A program made the translations under genes and the position numbers. Shown here piece by piece: positions 17,513 to 26,443 of a DNA stretch of 64,000 nt. The notes below the pieces were generated by a model that was given only the letters and a program-made list of their open reading frames with translations, was not told the origin of the DNA and searched no databases. Within the stretch, counting starts at the first letter, position 1. The number at the start of each line of letters is the position of its first letter. The DNA is from Bradyrhizobium semiaridum (GTDB lineage: Bacteria; Pseudomonadota; Alphaproteobacteria; Rhizobiales; Xanthobacteraceae), in contig NZ_JAGKJJ010000011.1 of NCBI RefSeq assembly GCF_020329505.1, positions 1 through 64,000 of the forward strand, in the 5' to 3' direction.

Positions 17513-18340
17513 TCATTGGCGGAACGGATAGGCCAGCTGTCCCGGCAGCTCCGAGGGAATTGCCTTGTCGTCCGCGCCATAGGTCTCCGGCAGCACGTTG
17601 TCAGGCATCCGGAACGTTCCGAACAGGATATCCCAGAGCGGGAACGTGCCCGCGAAATTGGTGTCGCCGCCCTCCTCGGCCGCGGTGTGATGCCAGCGAT
17701 GGAAGACGGGCGTCGCGATCACGTATTTGAATGGCCCGAGCGTCCAGTTGAGGTTGGCGTGCACGAACGCCGAATGGAACGTGGTGAACGGGCCGACCCA
17801 CAGCATGATGTTCGGCGAGATGCCGGCCATCAGCAGGATGACATCGACCGAGATGGTGCCGATCAGCAGGTTGACGGGATGGAAGCGCGCTGCCGAGATC
17901 CACTCGAGATCTTCGGATGAATGATGAATGGCGTGATACTTCCAGAACCCGCCGCCATGAAACATCCGATGCAGCCAATAGAGCATGAAGTCGGAGGCGA
18001 CGAGAAAGATGATCGCCTGCAGCCACAGCGGCAGCTCCGACAGCGGACCGTGGCCGTTGTCGTAGAACGCGACGAGCTCGTCGGCGCCGTGCACGTTGAA
18101 CACCGCGGCCGCGCCGACCACCAGCAGCCCGATGCGAAACACGCGGGCGAACACCGGCACGAAGAACCAGTAGCAGATGTCGGTGACGAGCTCGCGCTTG
18201 CGCCACCACGGCTTGCCGGGATTGCAGGCCCAGAAATGCGTGAGCACCGTGAAGACGACTGCCAGCATGAGCGTGATCGGCAGCACCTTCACCATGGTCT
18301 GGCCGATCATCTCGAGGATTTCAAACGGCAGCGTGGACAT
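17513..18340 (-). CDS. Sterol desaturase / fatty acid hydroxylase family protein
   Basis: This 275-residue membrane protein has the histidine boxes of the di-iron hydroxylase superfamily: HRMFH near residue 123, HAIHHSSE near 135 and HRWHHTAAE near 212, among several hydrophobic stretches. Such enzymes use O2 to hydroxylate or desaturate lipid chains or ring lipids. In rhizobia the substrate could be a hopanoid, carotenoid or fatty acid; nothing in the sequence decides it. It lies 23 nt upstream of the three-gene glycan-type operon in the same orientation, so it may modify the same surface lipid (inference). Confidence 0.88.
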   Translation of the reverse strand: MSTLPFEILEMIGQTMVKVLPITLMLAVVFTVLTHFWACNPGKPWWRKRELVTDICYWFFVPVFARVFRIGLLVVGAAAVFNVHGADELVAFYDNGHGPLSELPLWLQAIIFLVASDFMLYWLHRMFHGGGFWKYHAIHHSSEDLEWISAARFHPVNLLIGTISVDVILLMAGISPNIMLWVGPFTTFHSAFVHANLNWTLGPFKYVIATPVFHRWHHTAAEEGGDTNFAGTFPLWDILFGTFRMPDNVLPETYGADDKAIPSELPGQLAYPFRQ

Positions 18341-18633
18341 AGACCGGCCTCATTCGACGGGAAGTCTCATGGGTATAACTCCGCGCTTAAGGAGCTGTGA
18401 ATCACGGCCGCCGCCAAGGGCTGCAAGCGGCAGCAGAAACAATGCGCAATTTTAGCAGGCCGCTTAATGCCAAATTTACTGTGCGCAACAACAGCCTGTT
18501 CCCGCCGAGTTTACTCGATCAAATTAACTGCAACGAAATCGTCGAACCGTAGCTTGCGGCAATGGTCACGGTGCTGAGAACGCCGGGCAGACCTAATCGA
18601 GTTCGACCAGCCACGTGCACACAGGAGCTATTT

Positions 18634-18798
18634 ATGAAGAACCTCGTCTCGCGCTTTTTGAAGGATGAATCGGGCGCGACCGCGATCGAGTACGGCCTGA
18701 TTGCTGCCGGCATTGCCATCGCGATCATCGCTGCGGTCAACGGCGTCGGCACCCAGCTGTCCACCAAGTTCAACACGATCTCGTCCTCGCTGAAGTAA
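18634..18798 (+). CDS. Flp-type pilin (major Tad pilin)
   Basis: This 54-residue prepilin reads MKNLVSRFLKDESG|ATAIEYGL, with cleavage expected after G14 and the Glu(+5)-Tyr(+6) signature of Flp pilins. A single hydrophobic helix (IAAGIAIAIIAAVNGVG) follows. The ATG at 18634 has AGGAGC upstream; a longer frame starting at 18562 is not supported. It is the structural subunit of the Tad pilus used for surface attachment, matured by the CpaA peptidase encoded next. A hairpin terminator directly after it would let it be transcribed above the rest of the cluster. Confidence 0.95.
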   Translation: MKNLVSRFLKDESGATAIEYGLIAAGIAIAIIAAVNGVGTQLSTKFNTISSSLK

Positions 18799-18821
18799 GC
18801 CGGTTCCGGCACTTCGTGCTC

Positions 18822-18848
18822 AAAGGTCCCGGTATTCCCGGGACCTTT
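18822..18848 (+). terminator. Terminator/attenuator after the pilin gene
   Basis: AAAGGTCCCGG and CCGGGACCTTT form a perfect 11-bp stem with a TATTC loop, 23 nt after the flp stop. It lies between flp and cpaA, and partial termination here would favour pilin production. Confidence 0.85.
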
Positions 18849-18967
18849 GCTATTGGCGGGACAGTCGTCCGCCGCCCCGGATTCGCGGGCGATCGTTTCC
18901 CGATTGTTCACCATTGGCCGCTAGCGTCGGTCCTCGACCTCAGCTCCCGGCTTGACGGCGTACACCC

Positions 18968-19492
18968 ATGATTCTCGACCTCGCACGCTTGATGCTGTTT
19001 CCGGCCCTGATGGCCTTCGCCGCGGCGAGCGATCTGTTGACCATGACGATCCCGAACCGGGTCTCGCTGGCGCTGCTGGCCGGCTTCCTGATCATGGCGC
19101 CGCTGACCGGGATGGGCCTGCACGAGATGCTCAATCATGCCGGCGCCGGCGCGCTGGTCCTGGTGGTGGCGTTCGGCATGTTCGCCATGGGCTGGCTCGG
19201 CGGCGGCGACGCCAAGGTCGCGGCGGCCGCCGGCCTGTGGTTCGGGTTCGAGCATCTGCTGGCCTATCTGGTATTCGCCTCGCTGTTCGGCGGCGCGCTG
19301 ACCGTGCTGCTGCTGCAGCTCAGGCAGTATCCGCTGCCGTATCCGCTGACGTCGCAGGCCTGGCTGATGCGCCTGCACGACAAGCAGACCGGGGTGCCGT
19401 ACGGCGTCGCGCTCGCGCTCGGCGCCCTCGTGGTCTATCCGGAGACCGACTGGATCAAGGCGATCGATATCGCGCGCTTCGCGATCAGTTGA
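18968..19492 (+). CDS. cpaA: Prepilin peptidase CpaA/TadV (A24 family)
   Basis: This 174-residue inner-membrane aspartic protease has about five to six hydrophobic segments. The two catalytic aspartates are D22 in AASDLLTMTIPN and D81 in MGWLGGGDAKVAAA, the GxGD motif. It removes the leader of Flp and of the TadE/TadG-like pseudopilins. It is the short, methylase-free version usual in Tad clusters. It follows flp by 169 bp, with the flp terminator in the gap. Confidence 0.95.
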   Translation: MILDLARLMLFPALMAFAAASDLLTMTIPNRVSLALLAGFLIMAPLTGMGLHEMLNHAGAGALVLVVAFGMFAMGWLGGGDAKVAAAAGLWFGFEHLLAYLVFASLFGGALTVLLLQLRQYPLPYPLTSQAWLMRLHDKQTGVPYGVALALGALVVYPETDWIKAIDIARFAIS

Positions 19493-19638
19493 ATCTGGGG
19501 CTGAAGCCGGCCGGACAGCAGGTAACCCCCTGTTAAGGCGATTTAGATACGCCTCATTAACCATGCTTTGACGAATAGCTGGTCAACTCCCATCACGGCG
19601 GCGGCAGCGTCGCGGCGTCATGTGGAAAGTGAAGCGTA

Positions 19639-20433
19639 ATGAATACGGCCCGCATTCTGGTCCTCGCTATCGCAGGCTGCGCCGGCCTCGCCGCGCTCTA
19701 TCTGGCGAGTGGAAACGACGAAAAGCCGGCGCCCGCTCCGGCGGTCGTGCAGCTGCCGACGGTCGACATCCTGGTCGCAAAATCCGACATCGGGCTCGGC
19801 CAGTCGCTGAAGCCTGAAGACCTGCAGTGGCAAACCTGGCCGGCCGCGACCGCCAGCACGAGCTTCCTGCGCAGAGACACCAACGCCGAAGCCATCAGGG
19901 ACGTTACCGGCTCGATCGCTCGCGCGCCTTTCATCCAGGGCGAGCCAATCCGCGAGCAAAAGCTGGTCAAATCCGATGGCAGCGGCTTCATGGCCGCGAT
20001 CCTGCCGAGCGGCATGCGCGCGGTGTCGACCGAGATTTCGCCCGAGACCGGCGCCGGCGGCTTCATCCTGCCGAACGACCGGGTCGACGTGCTGCTGTCG
20101 AAGCGGGAGAAGAATCCGGACCGCAGCGGCGCCGATATCGTCAATTCCGAGGTCATCCTGACCAATGTCCGCGTGCTCGCGATCGACCAGGCGCCGAAGG
20201 AGAAGGACGGCGCCAACGCGCTGGTCGGCAAGACGGTCACGCTGGAGCTGAAGCCCGAGCAGACCGAAACGCTGGCGCGCGCGCGCCAGAGCGGCGTGCT
20301 GTCGTTGGCACTGCGCAGCATCGCCGACGTCAACGCGCCCGAGGTCAGGACCGAGGACAATCACAGCAAGCGCGGCGAGACGGTGAACGTCATTCGCTAC
20401 GGCGTTGCCAGCCAGGCAACCATGCAGAAGTGA
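19639..20433 (+). CDS. cpaB: Flp pilus assembly protein CpaB/RcpC
   Basis: This 264-residue protein has an N-terminal membrane anchor (ILVLAIAGCAGLAALYLAS), then an SAF domain (VDILVAKSDIGLGQSLKPED to IAGEP-like IQGEPIREQKLV), then the RcpC domain with MRAVSTEISPETGAGGFILP and NDRVDVLLS. CpaB is a periplasmic component linked to the secretin. It ends only 2 nt before the cpaC start, so the two are tightly coupled. Confidence 0.95.
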   Translation: MNTARILVLAIAGCAGLAALYLASGNDEKPAPAPAVVQLPTVDILVAKSDIGLGQSLKPEDLQWQTWPAATASTSFLRRDTNAEAIRDVTGSIARAPFIQGEPIREQKLVKSDGSGFMAAILPSGMRAVSTEISPETGAGGFILPNDRVDVLLSKREKNPDRSGADIVNSEVILTNVRVLAIDQAPKEKDGANALVGKTVTLELKPEQTETLARARQSGVLSLALRSIADVNAPEVRTEDNHSKRGETVNVIRYGVASQATMQK

Positions 20434-20435
20434 CG

Positions 20436-21932
20436 ATGAGGGCAGACCAGATGAAGTGCGGGGCAACTCACCGGACGATGCGGACCCTCCTGGTCCGCGC
20501 CCTGTCGTTTTCGGCCGTCGCGGCGCTCACGCTCAACCCGGCGCTGACGCCGGTGGTGGCCAGCGACTACCGCGCCGCCGCGCCCGCGGCGGCCGACGGC
20601 AGCCAGATGAACGCCCGCTTCCTGGCGCTCGGCATCGGCAAGTCGGTGGTGATCGACCTGCCGCGCGACATCAAGGACGTGCTGGTCGCCGATCCCAAGA
20701 TCGCCAACGCCGTGGTGCGCTCGGCGCAGCGCGCCTACATCATCGGCGCCGCCGTCGGCCAGACCAACATCGTGTTCTTCGACGCCAGCGGTCAGCAGAT
20801 CGCGGCCTATGACATCGCCGTCAAGCGCGACCTCAACGGCGTGCGCCAGGCGCTGCGCCAGTCGCTGCCGAATTCCGACATCACGATCGAGGGCGTCGGC
20901 GACGGCGTGATGCTGACCGGATCCGCGGCGAGCCCGATCGAGGCGCAGCAGGCCGGCGAGATCGCGGCACGGCTCGCAGGCGGCGCCGATAAGGTGGTGA
21001 ACTCGATCGTGGTTCGCGGCCGCGACCAGGTGATGCTGAAGGTCACCGTCGCCGAGGTCGCGCGCAGCCTGATCAAGCAGCTCGGCATCGATCTCACCGC
21101 TAACCTCAACTACGGCACCGCCGTGGTCAAATTCACCAATGCCAATCCGTTCACGGCCTATGGCCGCAGCCTGACCGGCAACACGCTAGGCGCCTCGTTC
21201 GGACCGACCGGAAACCCGTCGGTGTCGGCGACGCTGCGCGCGATGGAAAGCGCCGGCGTGGTCCGCACCCTGGCCGAACCGAACCTGACCGCGATCTCGG
21301 GCGAATCCGCCACCTTCATCGCCGGCGGCGAGTTTCCGGTCCCTGCCGGCTACTCCTGCGATCCGACCACGCATGTCTGTACCACGCAGATCAGCTTCAA
21401 GAAGTTCGGCATCTCGCTGAACTTCACGCCGGTCGTGCTGACGGAGGGACGGATCAGCCTGCGGGTGATGACCGAGGTCTCCGAGCTCTCCAACGACAAT
21501 TCGATCACGCTGTCGCAGGCGGTGACCGCGACGACGGTCAACTCGGTGACGGTGCCCTCGATCAAGACCCGCCGCGCCGAGACCACGCTGGAGATTCCCT
21601 CGGGCGGCGCCATGGCGATGGCCGGCCTGATCCAGGAGCAGACCAAGCAGGCGATCAACGGCTTCCCCGGGCTGATGCAGCTGCCGATCCTCGGCACGCT
21701 GTTCCGCAGCCGCGACTACGTCAACAGCCAGACCGAGCTGATGGTGCTGGTGACGCCCTATGTGGTCCGCGCGGTGGCGCAGAAGGACCTCTCGCGTCCG
21801 GATGACGGCTTCGCCAACGCGGCCGATCCGCAGGCCGACCTGCTCGGCAGCATCAATCGCGTCTACGGCGTGCCTGGCCGAACCGAGCCGGCGCGGAATT
21901 ACCGCGGCACCTACGGCTTTATTACGGACTGA
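20436..21932 (+). CDS. cpaC: Tad pilus secretin CpaC/RcpA
   Basis: This 498-residue outer-membrane channel has a signal peptide (VRALSFSAVAALTLNPALTP region), the pilus N-domain (KSVVIDLPRDIKDVLVADPK), a BON-like domain, then the secretin core with VRTLAEPNLTAISGESATF and the terminal FPGLMQLPILGTLFRS and LMVLVTPYVV. The ATG at 20436 lies 2 nt after cpaB; an ATG at 20451 is an alternative. The much longer upstream extension of this frame is antisense-like noise over cpaB. It forms the pore through which the Flp pilus exits. Confidence 0.95.
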   Translation: MRADQMKCGATHRTMRTLLVRALSFSAVAALTLNPALTPVVASDYRAAAPAAADGSQMNARFLALGIGKSVVIDLPRDIKDVLVADPKIANAVVRSAQRAYIIGAAVGQTNIVFFDASGQQIAAYDIAVKRDLNGVRQALRQSLPNSDITIEGVGDGVMLTGSAASPIEAQQAGEIAARLAGGADKVVNSIVVRGRDQVMLKVTVAEVARSLIKQLGIDLTANLNYGTAVVKFTNANPFTAYGRSLTGNTLGASFGPTGNPSVSATLRAMESAGVVRTLAEPNLTAISGESATFIAGGEFPVPAGYSCDPTTHVCTTQISFKKFGISLNFTPVVLTEGRISLRVMTEVSELSNDNSITLSQAVTATTVNSVTVPSIKTRRAETTLEIPSGGAMAMAGLIQEQTKQAINGFPGLMQLPILGTLFRSRDYVNSQTELMVLVTPYVVRAVAQKDLSRPDDGFANAADPQADLLGSINRVYGVPGRTEPARNYRGTYGFITD

Positions 21933-21941
21933 GGCGGGACG

Positions 21942-22694
21942 ATGAGACAGATGACATCCACGACTTCAGCCGAACGCAGGCACCCGCTCGGTCTCGCCGC
22001 CGCGCTGCTCGGCCTCGCCGTGACGCTCGGCGCCTGCCAGCACGCCGCCGACAACAGCCTTGCCTATATCGACGCACCGGCCGACTACCGCCAGCGCCAT
22101 CCGATCGCGGTGACCGAGGCCGATCGTTCGATCGTGGTCTTCGTCGGCCGCAGCCGCGGCGGCCTGACCGCCGAGCAGCGCGCCGAGGTGATGGGGATGG
22201 CGCGGGACTGGATGCGCGAGGGTACCGGTGCCGTCACCGTCGACGTCCCCGTCAACACCGCGAACGCCCGCGCCGCCCAGGAATCGCTGCGCGAGATCCA
22301 GGCCTCCTTCACCGCCGCGGGCGTGCCGCCGCGCGGGATCATCGTTCGCAATTATCATCCCGAGGACCCGCGCCAGATGCCGGCGATCCGGGTCAACTAT
22401 CCGAAGATGACGGCAGTCGCCGGGCCGTGCGGCATCTGGCCGGAGGACCTTGGCCCGTCGATCCACAACAAGTCCTACGGACAGAACAATTCCTACTACA
22501 ATTTCGGCTGCGCCAGTCAGCGCAACCTCGCCGCGATGGTCGCGGATCCGACTGATATCGTGCAGCCGCGCGCGGAGACCCCGGCCTATACGTCGCGCCG
22601 CAACATCGCCTTCGACAAGTACCGCAAGGGCACCACCACCGCCACGACCTATCCCGAGGCCGACAAGGCCAAGCTCAGCGACACCGGCAAATGA
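21942..22694 (+). CDS. cpaD: Pilus assembly lipoprotein CpaD
   Basis: This 250-residue protein has a lipobox LGAC with Cys32 as the predicted acylation site. The mature part shows the CpaD family elements: YRQRHPIAVTEADRSIVVFVG, GPCGIWPEDLG and YYNFGCASQRNLAAMVADP. It is the pilotin-like outer-membrane lipoprotein of the Tad secretin. It begins 9 nt after cpaC and overlaps cpaE by 4 nt (ATGA). Confidence 0.95.
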   Translation: MRQMTSTTSAERRHPLGLAAALLGLAVTLGACQHAADNSLAYIDAPADYRQRHPIAVTEADRSIVVFVGRSRGGLTAEQRAEVMGMARDWMREGTGAVTVDVPVNTANARAAQESLREIQASFTAAGVPPRGIIVRNYHPEDPRQMPAIRVNYPKMTAVAGPCGIWPEDLGPSIHNKSYGQNNSYYNFGCASQRNLAAMVADPTDIVQPRAETPAYTSRRNIAFDKYRKGTTTATTYPEADKAKLSDTGK

Positions 22695-23959
22695 TCACCT
22701 ACGCGCGACAAAACTCCGAAGAGCAAACGGACGTCACGCTGCCGGCCGCGGAGGATCACATCGCGCCGGCGCCGAGGGTTTCCGTTCAGGCATTCTGCGA
22801 GACGGTCGAGACCGCTGCCGCGGTGCAGTCGGCCGGCGAGGATCGCCGGCTTGCCAAGGCCCATCTCAAGATCCAGATGGGCGGCCTGCCGGCCGCGGTC
22901 GAGGCCTATCGTTCGGCGCCGACGCCCAACGTCATCATCCTCGAGACCGAGGGTCGCAACGACGTGCTGACCGGGCTCGATCAGCTCGCCACGGTGTGCG
23001 ATGCCGGCACCCGTGTGATCGTGATCGGCAAGGTCAACGACGTCACGCTGTACCGCGAGCTGGTGCGCCGCGGCGTCAGCGATTACGTGATCGCGCCGGC
23101 GCAGGCGATCGACGTGGTGCGCGCGGTCTGCAGCCTGTTCTCGGCGCCGGAAGCCAAGGCTGTCGGCCGCATCATCGCCGTCGTCGGCGCCAAGGGCGGC
23201 GTCGGCGCTTCGACCGTCGCCCACAACGTCGCCTGGGCGATTGCCCGCGATCTCGCGCTGGATTCGGTGGTCGCCGACCTCGACCTCGCATTCGGCACCG
23301 CCGGCCTCAACTACAACCAGGACCCGGTGCAGGGCATCGCCGACGCGGTGTTCTCGCCCGATCGCGTCGATACCGCCTTCATCGACCGCCTGCTGTCGAA
23401 ATGCACCGACCATCTCAGCCTGCTGGCTGCGCCGGCAACGCTCGACAAGGTCTACGATTTCGGTACCGAAGCATTCGATGCGATCTTCGATACGCTGCGC
23501 ACCACGATGCCCTGCATCGTGCTCGACGTGCCGCACCAATGGTCCGGCTGGACCAAGCGGGCGCTGATCGCGGCCGACGACATCCTGATCGTGGCGGCGC
23601 CCGATCTTGCCAATCTGCGCAACGCCAAGAACATGTTCGATCTGTTGAAGGCGTCCCGGCCCAACGACCGCGCGCCGCTGTACTGCCTGAACCAGGTCGG
23701 CGTGCCGAAACGCCCGGAGATCGCAGCCGGCGAATTCGCCAAGGCGATCGAAAGCGATCCGATCGCCACGATTCCGTTCGATCCGCAGATCTTCGGTTCA
23801 GCCGCCAACAACGGCCAGATGATCGCGGAGATCTCGGCCAATCACCGCGCGGTCGAGATGTTCCTGCAAATGGCGCAGCGGCTGACCGGCCGCGCCGAGA
23901 CCAAGAAGCCGAAAGGATCGTTCCTGTCGCCCCTGCTCGAAAAGCTGCGGGCGAAGTAA
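22691..23959 (+). CDS. cpaE: Pilus assembly / polar localisation ATPase CpaE (TadZ)
   Basis: This 422-residue protein has an N-terminal receiver-like domain (about residues 55-150) lacking a clear phospho-acceptor set. A MinD/ParA-type ATPase follows, with the deviant Walker A KGGVGAS at 168-174 and VVADLDLAFGTAGLNYNQDP. CpaE/TadZ places the pilus machine at the cell pole. It is coupled to cpaD by a 4-nt overlap, and cpaF follows after 21 nt. Confidence 0.94.
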   Translation: MITYARQNSEEQTDVTLPAAEDHIAPAPRVSVQAFCETVETAAAVQSAGEDRRLAKAHLKIQMGGLPAAVEAYRSAPTPNVIILETEGRNDVLTGLDQLATVCDAGTRVIVIGKVNDVTLYRELVRRGVSDYVIAPAQAIDVVRAVCSLFSAPEAKAVGRIIAVVGAKGGVGASTVAHNVAWAIARDLALDSVVADLDLAFGTAGLNYNQDPVQGIADAVFSPDRVDTAFIDRLLSKCTDHLSLLAAPATLDKVYDFGTEAFDAIFDTLRTTMPCIVLDVPHQWSGWTKRALIAADDILIVAAPDLANLRNAKNMFDLLKASRPNDRAPLYCLNQVGVPKRPEIAAGEFAKAIESDPIATIPFDPQIFGSAANNGQMIAEISANHRAVEMFLQMAQRLTGRAETKKPKGSFLSPLLEKLRAK

Positions 23960-23980
23960 CGGCCCGCATGGAGTTACGTC

Positions 23981-25444
23981 GTGTTTGGTAAGCGTAGCGG
24001 AAACGATGTGGACGTGCGGGCACCCAAGCCCGCATATCAGGCGCCGGAACCTGCCGGAGCGCCAACTCTGGCGCGCGAGTCCGCAGCGCCCGTGACGTCG
24101 TCTCCGCCGCTCGCGCCCGCCAAGCCGCCGCCTCCGCCCGTCGTCGAAGCCCGCCGCTCGGACAATTACTACCAGGTCAAGGCGACCATCTTCGGCGCCC
24201 TGATCGAGGCGATCGACCTCGCCCAGCTTGCCAAGCTGGACAGCGAATCGGCGCGCGAGGAAATCCGCGACATCGTCAATGAGATCATCGCGATCAAGAA
24301 CATCGTGATGTCGATCGCCGAGCAGGAGGAGCTGCTCGACGACATCTGCAACGACGTGCTCGGTTACGGCCCGCTGGAGCCGCTGCTGTCGCGCGACGAC
24401 ATCGCCGACATCATGGTCAACGGCGCCGGCACCGTGTTCATCGAAGTCGCCGGCAAGATCCAGCGCACCGGCATCCGCTTCCGCGACAACCAGCAGCTGC
24501 TCAACATCTGCCAGCGCATCGTCAGCCAGGTCGGCCGGCGCGTCGACGAATCCTCGCCGATCTGCGACGCCCGCCTCGCCGACGGCTCCCGCGTCAACGC
24601 GATCGTGCCACCGCTGGCGATCGACGGCCCCGCGCTCACCATCCGCAAATTCAAGAAGGACAAGCTGACGCTGGATCAGCTGGTCAAGTTCGGCGCGATC
24701 ACGCCGGAAGGCGCCACCATCCTGCAGATTATCGGCCGCGTCCGCTGCAACGTCTTGATCTCCGGCGGTACCGGTTCGGGCAAGACCACGCTGCTGAACT
24801 GCCTCACCAACTACATCGAGCACGACGAGCGCATCATCACCTGCGAGGACGCCGCCGAGCTGCAACTGCAGCAACCGCATGTGGTGCGGCTGGAAACCCG
24901 TCCCCCGAACATCGAGGGCGAAGGCCAGGTGACGATGCGCGAACTGGTGCGCAACTGCCTGCGCATGCGTCCCGAGCGCATTATCGTCGGCGAAGTCCGC
25001 GGACCCGAGGCGTTCGACCTGCTGCAGGCGATGAACACCGGCCACGACGGCTCGATGGGCACGCTGCACGCCAACAACCCGCGCGAGGCGCTGTCGCGCT
25101 GCGAATCGATGATCACGATGGGCGGCTTCGCGCTGCCCTCGCGCACCATCCGCGAGATGATGTGCGCCTCGATCGACGTCATCATCCAGGCTGCGCGCCT
25201 GCGCGACGGTTCGCGCCGCATCACGCACATCACCGAGGTGATGGGCATGGAAGGCGACACCATCATCACCCAGGACGTCTTCGTCTACGATATCGTCGGC
25301 GAGGACGCCAACGGCAAGATCATCGGCAAGCATCGCTCGACCGGCATCGGCCGGCCGCGATTCTGGGAGCGCGCACGCTATTTCGGTGAAGAGAAGCGAC
25401 TTGCGGCGGCAATCGACGCCTCCGAAGCCCCGCCGCCGGCCTAA
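23981..25444 (+). CDS. cpaF: Tad pilus assembly ATPase CpaF/TadA
   Basis: This 487-residue secretion ATPase has a low-complexity Pro/Ala-rich N-terminus (residues ~10-60), an all-alpha segment, YGPLEPLLSRDDIADIMVNG, Walker A GGTGSGKTT near 262-270, the Asp box and Walker B region RPERIIVGEVRGPE, and a His box GSMGTLHANNP. It powers pilin polymerisation at the inner membrane with TadB and TadC. The start is GTG (GTGTTTGGTAAG) with GGAG 8 nt before it. tadB follows after 12 nt. Confidence 0.96.
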   Translation: MFGKRSGNDVDVRAPKPAYQAPEPAGAPTLARESAAPVTSSPPLAPAKPPPPPVVEARRSDNYYQVKATIFGALIEAIDLAQLAKLDSESAREEIRDIVNEIIAIKNIVMSIAEQEELLDDICNDVLGYGPLEPLLSRDDIADIMVNGAGTVFIEVAGKIQRTGIRFRDNQQLLNICQRIVSQVGRRVDESSPICDARLADGSRVNAIVPPLAIDGPALTIRKFKKDKLTLDQLVKFGAITPEGATILQIIGRVRCNVLISGGTGSGKTTLLNCLTNYIEHDERIITCEDAAELQLQQPHVVRLETRPPNIEGEGQVTMRELVRNCLRMRPERIIVGEVRGPEAFDLLQAMNTGHDGSMGTLHANNPREALSRCESMITMGGFALPSRTIREMMCASIDVIIQAARLRDGSRRITHITEVMGMEGDTIITQDVFVYDIVGEDANGKIIGKHRSTGIGRPRFWERARYFGEEKRLAAAIDASEAPPPA

Positions 25445-25456
25445 GGGGAGCACGCA

Positions 25457-26434
25457 ATGCAGATGCAAACCCTCGCTTTGGCCTTCCTCGCCGCCACCAC
25501 CGTGGGCGGCCTCGCCTGGGTGTTCCTGTATCCCTATCTCTCCGGCGAGAAGAAGGCGGCCTCGCGCCGCGCCTCGGTCACGCGCAGCGAGCCCGCGGCG
25601 ACGCGCGGCGCCGACCGCACGCAGCGTTCGCGCCGCGAGCAGGTCGAAGGATCGTTGAAGGAGCTCGAGGCGCGCAGCCGGCAGGACAAGAAGATCCCGC
25701 TCAGCCTGCGCATCTCGCAGGCCGGGCTGGACTGGTCCGAGCAGAAATTCTGGATCATCTCCGGCGTGCTTGGCCTAGTCGGCTTCGGCGCCGCGTTCAT
25801 GGCCGGCGGCGGTCTGCTCGGCGCAGCCGGTATCGGCTTCGCGATGGGCCTCGGCGCACCGCGCTGGCTGCTCAGCTTCAAGAAGAAGCGGCGGGAAAAG
25901 GCCTTCCTGAAGGCGCTGCCCGACGCCGTCGACGTGATCGTGCGCGGCATCAAGGCCGGCCTGCCGCTGTTCGAATCGATCAAGGTGGTCGTCAACGACT
26001 CGCCGGAACCGCTGCGCAGCGAGTTCCGCCAGATCATCGAGACCCAGGCGATCGGCATGCCGCTCGGCGAGGCCTGCTCGCGGCTTTACGAGCGCATGCC
26101 GCTGCCGGAGGCGAACTTCTTCGGCATCGTGATCGCGATCCAGCAGAAGTCCGGCGGCAACCTGTCGGAAGCGCTCGGCAACCTGTCCAAGGTGCTGCGC
26201 GACCGCAAGAAGATGGCCGAGAAGATCCAGGCGATGTCGATGGAAGCCAAGGCCTCCGCCGGCATCATCGGCTCGCTGCCGCCGATCGTCATGCTGCTCG
26301 TGTTCATCACGACACCCGACTACATCGCGCTGTTGTGGACGAACTCGATGGGTCAGCTGATGCTGGTCTGCTGCCTCGTCTGGATGTCGATCGGCGTCAT
26401 GGTGATGAAGAAGATGATCAATTTCGATTTCTGA
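25457..26434 (+). CDS. tadB: Tad inner-membrane platform protein TadB (CpaG)
   Basis: This 325-residue member of the T2SSF family has one N-terminal membrane helix, a basic linker, a hydrophobic pair near residues 95-135, the F domain with LPDAVDVIVRGIKAGLPLFESI and IQQKSGGNLSEALGNLSKVLRDR, and two C-terminal helices. It works with TadC and the CpaF ATPase to move pilin from membrane to pilus. Short gaps on both sides (12 and 9 nt) place it in the cpa operon. Confidence 0.95.
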   Translation: MQMQTLALAFLAATTVGGLAWVFLYPYLSGEKKAASRRASVTRSEPAATRGADRTQRSRREQVEGSLKELEARSRQDKKIPLSLRISQAGLDWSEQKFWIISGVLGLVGFGAAFMAGGGLLGAAGIGFAMGLGAPRWLLSFKKKRREKAFLKALPDAVDVIVRGIKAGLPLFESIKVVVNDSPEPLRSEFRQIIETQAIGMPLGEACSRLYERMPLPEANFFGIVIAIQQKSGGNLSEALGNLSKVLRDRKKMAEKIQAMSMEAKASAGIIGSLPPIVMLLVFITTPDYIALLWTNSMGQLMLVCCLVWMSIGVMVMKKMINFDF

Positions 26435-26443
26435 TGGTGCAGC

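Noticed and set aside
19827..20435. Upstream extension of the cpaC frame
   Set aside because: It overlaps cpaB in another frame and encodes Arg-rich noise; the ATG at 20436, 2 nt after cpaB, gives a normal secretin with a signal peptide.
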